Source of the DNA: Trissonchulus latispiculum
Taxonomy: Eukaryota; Nematoda; Enoplea; Enoplida; Ironidae
Direction of reading: 5' to 3'
Assembly (NCBI GenBank): GCA_030248195.1
Contig: JASAND010020624.1
Location: 58,501-122,500, forward strand
DNA length: 64,000 bases
Shown here: positions 56,722 to 64,000 of the stretch, one piece after another
Numbering within the stretch: the first letter of the stretch is position 1
Layout: each line of letters opens with the position of its first letter
Notes under the pieces: generated by a model
What the model was told of the DNA's origin: nothing
Databases searched by the model: none
What the model saw: only the letters and a program-made list of their open reading frames with translations
Made by a program: the position numbers and the translations under genes

Positions 56722-58686
56722 CGATTATCAGGCCCCGGCCCCCTTTCTTTAGGTACTTTGTCTTTTGATCTGTCGACCCCTAAATTTGTGTTTTTTTACA
56801 GCTGCTTAGAACCATGTTTTTTTCGTGTGCCCACCGGCGGCAGTGATGTAAGCATACCTTTACATCATTGGCGATAACTGATTTATATGCGTTTCTATTC
56901 TATTAAATTAGGTGATCCTTTTTCTTACTTTTGTTTTATTAGACCACTTACGGATTTCTAATTTTGTGTCAGTGAAAGATACAGTTAGGTTTATATTTAC
57001 TGTTGATACTTTGCAACATGGTGTTCAGGGAATTCTATCTCTTTATAGAACAAAAATAATGCAAAAATGTTCTAATAAATTGTTTTGTCATTGATTCATC
57101 TCTTCGCACCGTGTAAAGTAAATGTATAGCCTGATTATTGTTGTGTCCAATTTGTCGTTCCACTAGACAATGTAGCTGTGTTATATATTTGCAATTTGTT
57201 TGTCAGCACAGTTTATATTATTATGTAACTTAATTCTGTTCATCTTTCATTTTTCATTGTTTTGGCATCGATAATGATAGGATATCCTGTTGTGCCATGA
57301 TCTTAATGCGATCAGTGTTTTTGTGATGGTCTTTGCAACAAATGAAAGAATTGAGAGGGGGATATTTTTCACAACACTGTGGATTGCCACTTTTTCGAAA
57401 ATATGTGTATACGCTTAGAAATAGTGGTTACTGACTAGGGCTTGGGGCTTTATCTAGCGTTACTTGCTGAATCTGCAAATAGTATGTTTTTCGATGTCCA
57501 CATTTCTGTAGAACCTTTTAAAATGTGTATTAATTGTGTACTAAATATAATAAAGTTGAGATTGGAGAATTCCTTTTATGGTGACGGTGGTTTATAGCTT
57601 TTAAGACAAGGTATGTACAGTACGCTTAAGCCCTGCAAGCTCCACCTTCTAGGTGGTGTGTGTCTAGTTGGAGCTTCGGAATACGTTTCATGGTTTTCTT
57701 GGCTACGGTTTTACATAGAGCAATTGATAAACAAATTTCGTCTCCTGTTCAATTTTGAAATTTTTGAAGTGCCCTTCAATTTGTATCATTTATCCTAATA
57801 TCATCATTTCAAGATTGTGTTTCAAGAATCGTTATTAAGAAATAGGTTTAAGGGATTAGGGCCGAAAGATTCAATGCTTTTACAACCTTGAGTAGTATTT
57901 AATGCCGGAAGTTTATAATAGTTTTACCAAAGTTTTGTATCCCCTATTGAAGCTTTTTTAAACTTTGTTTTTAGGTGTTTTATAATCTTTAACTCCATTT
58001 AAACTACTTCCAAAATGTATTTGGTGACTGACTAGGCTACTGTGGCACTCAGACTAGATATTTAAACAAATATATACGGTTTACTTGAAATTTTACAAAA
58101 TAAAGTCGGTGATTAAAGCAGACAGTTAAAACAAATAGCTTACATAATATAATTAGTAACTATCAAATCAAAATATAACAGTATTTTCAAAACTGAAAAC
58201 ATCTTTAAAACAAGTTTGTGAGATAATTGAACTATGGTTTAATTGGAAGGTTACATTGTAAAAATTTTCGTCAAGTAATGACTTGAAAGAAACCAGCAAC
58301 ATTATTGAGGATGTGACAACCAGGATGATCAATTTCAGGATGTGGTGACTAAAAAAGGCTCCTTTTCAGGATTGAGTTTGGAGTAGATCCTGAGTCCAGG
58401 ATCGGGTGTGTAAGAACAGGTTCCACTTTAGGGTTGGCTTGTAGCTTCAGAATTGGTTTCGAGATCGGCTTGTAAATACAGGATCCGGCTTCATGGTGGA
58501 GGTGTATCCAGAGTCAAGGATGAAGTGTTTAAAACTAGGATCCATTTCAAGATCGGCTTGTGACTTCTGGATCTGGCTCAGAATTCTGGACTCTGAATTT
58601 ATAATTCAGTTCATTTCAGTGTAGTTTAGCGCAGAAACCTATAAGTGTAGCCAGAACGTGAAAATTCCACTAAGATTTGAAAGACT

Positions 58687-59001
58687 CAAGAGTACATAAT
58701 ACATAAGAGTATGACTGCTGTAATAGTCTATGTATTATATGCGTGACACATCCTCTGCTCGCTAACGGCTGACTGCAATTTGGTACCTAGCCGAAACGGG
58801 AGTACGCTCACTCGTTCTATGTTTGTGTGCTAAAGCTCGAAAACACTAGCACTACGTGCGCGAGTATTGTGTCTGCTTCGAGCTTTAGAACACAAACATA
58901 GCGTGCGAATTCCTTTGAAGTGATGGGTCCAATTTGCGGGGGGATCAGCCATTGGCGTGTAGGGGATGTCATGTGTCACGCTTATAATACATAAAGTATG
59001 A
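58687..59001. mobile_element. MITE, CAAGAGTACATAAT family, copy 6 (right arm)
   Basis: Mirror of copy 5: begins CAAGAGTACATAATAC at 58687 and loses its other terminus against the TTTCAG element, exactly as in the left arm. Confidence 0.85.
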
Positions 59002-60334
59002 CAGCTGTGTAGTGTTGTTTCAGCAGCTGAAACTGAAATTGAAACCTAGTTTCAGCTTGTACATGTTTCAGTTTCAGTTGCTGAAACTGAAACTGAAACT
59101 GAAACCATGACAGATTTGGAGCTGAAACTGAAACTGAAACTTAGTCGAAGTGAGAGCTGAAACTGAAACTGAAACTGAAACTGAAATTAAAATAACTTTT
59201 GAGCTGAAACTGAAACTGAAACTAGAACTATTTTGGAGCTGAAACTGAAACTGAAACAGTTTCAGCTCCACACTAAGACTGAAACTAGTTTCAGCTCTCG
59301 CTGAAGCTGAAATTATTTTCAGCTCTCGCTGAAGCTGAAACTAGTTTCAGCTCTCGCTGAAGCTGAAATAGGTTTCAGCTCTAGCGTATGCATGTTTAGC
59401 ATAGACGAGTGTTTCAAAAACTGGGTCCTGTTCCCAGCATGTAAACTTCCAGCAAATATATACGTTTAGGTTTAACTAGTGCTTTTTACAGAACAGACCA
59501 AAATTGTACATAACAGAGTGACAAGTAATGCTGCATGAAAACTTTAGCATCATTGCATTAAAATGCATTAAAATGCATTAAATGCGTTAAAATTAAATAC
59601 ATTAAAATGTTAAAATACGACTGTATGGCAGGCAATGTTTATTTGATCTGTTTCTAATTAATTTTCTTTTTTTCAGATTATTAAATAGTCATTTTAAGAT
59701 TTCCCCAACTTAATTAACAACCTTTTTTATAAAATCATTACATAAGGAGAAGGACAAGGAGCCTAGCACCAACAACTAAAAATCCCCAAATTTAAGGTTA
59801 ATTAAATTGCCTTCTTGCGGGTTCTGGAGGATGACGCTGTCATGCTGATTCTGAGGAAGGACCGAGAAGACAGTGCGAACTCACATGCTGTGCTTCCACA
59901 CGTATTAGGCTATATCATTGAATAGCACATCTGGAACCCGTCTCACCAGCAGTTAATTAATTTGATTAGCATAACATAAGGATAACATAGAGGATAACAA
60001 AAGCTGAAACTCATTTTAGTCAGAGCTGTAACTGAAAACTATAAAAGACTTGGACTGAAACTGAAAACTAAAAAAACTTGGAGCTGAAACTGAAACTAAA
60101 ACTGAAACTCATTTTAGTCAGAGCTGAAACTGAAACTGAAACTAGAACAAATTTGGAGCTGAAACTGAAACTGAAACTAAGCTAAACTACGAGCTGAAAC
60201 TGAAACTGAAACTGAAACTGGAACAAATTTTGAGCTGAAACTGAAACTGAAACCTTTCTGAAAGTGGAGCTGAAACTGAAACTGAAACTGAAACTGAAAC
60301 AAAACAGGACAGCGTAAACATCACTACAGCTGTG
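59002..60334. mobile_element. hAT-like element with TTTCAG arrays (right arm)
   Basis: Mirror of 40996-42328. Body 59010-60326, duplication CAGCTGTG at 59002-59009 and 60327-60334. Array lengths differ slightly from the left copy. Confidence 0.85.
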
Positions 60335-60844
60335 ACAGTAGTGTTTTAGAACGGCCGGGTGGAACCGGCCGGCGGCCGGCCGCCGAAAAATGTCACCGGC
60401 CGGCCCACGGCCGGCCGGCCGGCCGGTTGCCGTTCTTGGCCGGCGGCCACCGGCCGGCCGGCCGCCGGCTGGCCGGCGGCTAGCAACACATATTTTTGAA
60501 TGTCTGAGTCAGAAAATTGTTAAATATTTAAATTTTGCATTACAAAGACAATGAAAACAATTTTTACCTTATCTACTTGGATAAAGTTCACCTTCAGTCT
60601 TGAATTTATTTTGTAAATATTCGTAGCTCTGTTCAAATTGCAGTGTTAACTACCAATATTTGTGATAGGCCGGCGGCCAGCCGCCGGCCAACGGCCAGCC
60701 GGTGGCTGAACGGCCGAACGGCCAACGGCCGGCCGCCGGCCCGCCGGCCAGACGCTCAGCCGGGCCGGCCGCCGGCCGAAAAGCCGCCGGCCGGCCGGCG
60801 GCCGGCCGCCGGCTGCCCGGCCGTTCTAAAACACTATGTGACAG
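60331..60844. mobile_element. hAT-like MITE with GGCCGGCC repeats (right arm)
   Basis: Mirror of 40457-40999. Body 60339-60836 with duplication TGTGACAG at 60331-60338 and 60837-60844. About 29 bp shorter than the left copy through loss of GGCC units. Confidence 0.88.
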
Positions 60845-61328
60845 CATGACAACATGACAAACTTAACAATTGGTCAGTCTTACGGTCCTATTCCCACTTG
60901 CCATGACCAACTAAAAGGGTGATCGACAAGCCGAGTTGTCCGGTCCGCCCGACACTGATCCGATAGTCGGTGGTGCAAGTCTTACCAGCCACAAAGCTTT
61001 CCTAAATCTCCTCAACAAGGGACTAAGCTTATAACGGTTCGCCGTGAGCTCTAGCCAACCCACCCTGCTGTCCGTCCTGAATTGGTCGGTGCATGGGTAC
61101 CACTGCGGTGGGACGGTATAATAGGAGTCTGTGTTCTCGCGTATGGCCTGATGAAGGGCTGCCCCCTTCCATAGACCATAGATCTAGGCAGGCTGAGAAT
61201 CCGGTGATAAGTACTGTATCTTCTGTAGGGTGGAGTTCTCTCTGGAAGCCACTTTACCTTTTACCTAATTGAAAGAGTGAAAATTTAAATATGGTCTAAA
61301 CAAGTACACAATGATACCACTCTATCGG

Positions 61329-61329
<1 letters not shown>

Positions 61330-61376
<47 letters not shown>
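61330..61376. repeat. (CA)n microsatellite
   Basis: Mirror of the (GT)n at 39935-39971, with about five more units. Confidence 0.95.
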
Positions 61377-61377
<1 letters not shown>

Positions 61378-61612
61378 AGCTGAACTTTGGAGACATGCTA
61401 TGTAACATTTGAACTAAATTGATTTGGTTGGTGTAATAGATGTACTCTTGGTAATAGTATTAAGAATAAAGAAAGCTAAGAAAAGAACGCATGTAGGTAT
61501 ACAAAAATTAAGCTGTTATGTTGAATACTAAAGAACGTGCACGTACCTCAAAATTAACTTTACTGTCTGTTGTTGTGTCTGATTGAAAGCTACGGAAATA
61601 GTACAGTGAAAT

Positions 61613-62044
61613 CTGGGGTCCGTTGCATAAAAGGTATTACTAATAAATTATTAGTGATTAGTTGATTAGTGCAGCAGCATTAATGAGCAAAGCCATTAAT
61701 TGAACCAACAAATTTTGGTGTTTTCGGTATTATTTTGTAGATAATGAAGTGATTAATTCAAAAATTGCCAAAACTCTCAATAATTTTCTCCAACTCAATA
61801 GTTTTGATGACGAATATCAGAGAAAACGCGATTTTTTAAGGTTATTCCCTTGGCTTAGTCCAAATTTTAATTTTACACCAATTTCTAATACATAGCTCGT
61901 TAGAGCATCTCGAAAGCTACAAAAAGACACATTGAATGTCCCTCAGGGTCTTCCACAACTTCAGCTATTTTCAATCAAACTGCTACACTAATCAACTAAT
62001 CACTAATAATTTATTAGTAATACCTTTTATGCAACGGGCCCCTG
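61613..62044. mobile_element. Harbinger-like MITE present only in the right arm
   Basis: Termini GGGTCCGTTGCATAAAAGG (61616) and, in reverse, GGGCCCGTTGCATAAAAGG (ending 62041), each followed by a TATTACTAATAAATTATTAG segment. CTG flanks both sides (61613-61615, 62042-62044). The left arm (about 39699) has the empty site with a single CTG (CAG on the + strand). A 3-bp CWG duplication fits PIF/Harbinger. No coding sequence. Confidence 0.92.
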
Positions 62045-64000
62045 ATTGAATTGAAATTTCTCATTGCGGTCAGTTGGATGGAGCTTCTCGGAAGCAATTG
62101 TAGCCGCCTGGGCTCGGCTCGCCAGACCATTCGAGTCGAGCCGCGAGCCGAAACCCTCATCTCTAGTGTCCACATGCAATTATTGACACTGAGAAAGATC
62201 ATTTAAAGATTCACAGCAAACGTACATAGTTTTGAATAAATTTTTTGTTTCTTATTCTTGAAATTCATATTATTTATTGACTGCTCCACAGTCTGCATAT
62301 AAACCAAAGGAATCGATGCATGCTATACGTAGGTTACAGGAGGCATTTTCTTCGTAATAAATTTAAGAATTGTATCTAGAAACTGTTAACATTCCCAGAG
62401 TATCTATTATGCCCTATATATGTCTGTGTTTGTTTGTAAAAATAAAAAAATTTGCTGACTATTTGCCTAATGTGGAGACTTTTGTTGTAGTTGCGCGTAA
62501 TTTATAATACACATTTTGGAAACCTAATTTTACGAGCTTTAGTTGTGCAATTTCTGTTCGTGATTTAAAATTTGCAAAAAATTGACAAAATAAAGTGCAC
62601 ATGCGAATGTTTAATCTAACCACGCTGAAAAATTATTACATTTTCTATTCATTTCTATTTGCGCACATTTTACTTGGCCTGTGCCTTCATAACCCGGTTT
62701 TAGAAATCTTTTTAAAATTTTATTACATTTTAAAAATAGTATGCATTTGTTATGGTATTTGTGCAAATGAAAATAAACCAAATTTTCGTCACTGTAAACT
62801 AAACCTATATTTTCTGATCAATCCTATTAGCATATATTTTGCTGTATAGTTAGATTTTTGTGTCGTATGTATACGTGCTTAGTAAGGTACATATGTATGT
62901 ACTAGATCAGTGCAGTATTTTTAAATTCTTTTATGAAACTAAAGTTTTGCTAAGATAATCAGGAATTAAGTTCCCAAACTAAATTCTTTTATTATGTAGT
63001 TATCTGAAATGAATCTGAAGAAGAGTTTACTTCAATATAGTGAATAAACACAGGCATAAAATTAGCAACAGAAATCAAAAATAAGTATATAGTAAAGTAA
63101 CTAATAGCAGAGAAAAAATAAACCAAGCATCATACTCCTACGGAAGTAGGCAAGAGAGGATCAGTTTTGACCAGCTTTTACCCCTTGCCCCAATAGACAG
63201 TAGTTTCAAAATATATATACTTTTGTTTTCAGCAAAATTGTTTTAAAAAAATGTTTGGTTCCCTTGGTCCCCCCATACCAAAATTTGAAATTTAAACTTT
63301 TTAAAATTCTAAAGTTTTTGAATTTTTGATTCCATCAGCTTCCAGTATAGGTATGCACCCATTACATTCTGATCAAAAAGTCAGTCAAAAATGTTAGGAC
63401 TTGGGGAAAGCGCAAAAGATCGAACTGAATCTGAAAAAGTTCCATTTTGGAATCAATAGACTGTAGGCTCAAATTATACTGCAAATATGTATATAATAAT
63501 TAAGATAGTTTATTAGTACATTAGTAGTACATAGTAGAATTTTCCGTTTTCGTAATTTGTTTCAAAAGCTAGATTGATTAAATAAAGTATATATTGAGTA
63601 TGTTTGATTTTGAAAATTCGAAATTAATATTACGACGACACATGTATATATGATGACAACACGTCGGGAGCATTTTTCTCGTTTTTTTCTGGTATTTCTA
63701 GGACCAAGCAACAGCAAAATTTTAATGCAAGCCATTAACTAAAGAGGCGTGAAAAAGCAATATACTTATTGCAATAAAAGGTGGAACGCAAAGAGAGATA
63801 TTTGCTTACTTCTAAAACCTTCTTCGTTTGTCAGATATATATATCGTAAAACGCCCCCCTTTGCTAGCATAAAGTGGTTTTAGTTTATTCATTGCAAGAC
63901 TGTTTAAAGCTAGTATAGCCTAGCACGTCCTGCATTTTGCAAAAATTTTTGATGCTAACATAAGTTCTCTAGAGACCTCTATAACTACTAAAGCATATGT
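62045..64000. other. Right-arm intergenic DNA, no gene seen
   Basis: AT-rich mirror of 37731-39695. Short open frames occur identically in both arms (for example about 62595-62849 and 38891-39145) but match no family I know and probably reflect duplicated noncoding sequence. Confidence 0.5.

Larger units (their letters stand above)
52569..64000. repeat. Right arm of giant inverted repeat (continues past window)
   Basis: Reverse-complement copy of 37731-49132, still matching at the last base. Differences from the left arm include a 426-bp MITE found only here (61616-62041), a longer (CA)n, a shorter GGCCGGCC MITE (498 against 527 bp) and scattered small indels, which are denser near 52.6-55.5 kb. 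Confidence 0.95.

Overview
Organism and overall character. This is an AT-rich metazoan (invertebrate) nuclear window. Genes are split by GT-AG introns (one GC-AG), intergenic DNA is long, and young non-LTR retrotransposons, miniature inverted-repeat elements and foldback DNA are dense. The four host genes encode an Exo70 subunit of exocyst, a MADF-domain nuclease/helicase, an HMBOX1-type homeodomain protein and a class A DnaJ. This gene content is animal, but the phylum cannot be fixed from sequence alone. Layout, left to right. (1) 1-5.3 kb, + strand: the 3' half of the EXOC7/Exo70 gene, with a 5'-truncated LINE carrying RNase H inserted in one intron and flanked by an 11-bp target duplication. 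(2) 5.7-13.8 kb: a three-level transposon nest. A nearly intact two-ORF LINE (6.65-11.43 kb) lies in a Harbinger-like non-autonomous element (5.91-12.97 kb), which lies in one arm of a long foldback element (5.72-13.78 kb). (3) 15.2-22.0 kb, + strand: a four-exon gene predicted to encode 1069 aa with a MADF DNA-binding domain, a NERD-like PD-(D/E)xK nuclease and a complete superfamily 1 (DUF2075/Schlafen-like) helicase. I consider this fusion the most interesting coding feature. Its introns hold three copies of one MITE family and a foldback. (4) 22.6-27.04 kb, - strand, convergent with it: an eight-exon HMBOX1-like homeobox gene (527 aa). (5) 27-37.7 kb: gene-poor DNA with several foldbacks, (GGCCC)n and poly-G elements and one tRNA-like SINE head. 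(6) 37.7-64.0 kb: a giant inverted repeat. The left arm (about 37.73-49.13 kb) is copied in reverse at about 52.57-64.0 kb, with a 3.4-kb spacer and continuation past the window end. The arms carry the last two exons of DNAJA, hAT-like MITEs with exact 8-bp duplications, a LINE relic and a microsatellite. The left DNAJA copy uses zinc-finger exons in the spacer but has no J-domain exons. The right copy has only two exons, one of them frameshifted. How things fit together. The host genes show no operon-like or pathway link. The common theme is repeat architecture: several unrelated MITE families have terminal regions expanded into short tandem motifs (GAGTTAAA, GGCCC, GGCCGGCC, TTTCAG, CTCCTAAG). 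The giant inverted repeat is either a real segmental palindrome or two haplotypes joined head to head during assembly. A transposon present in only one arm, and a gene cut at the junction, make the second explanation a serious possibility.
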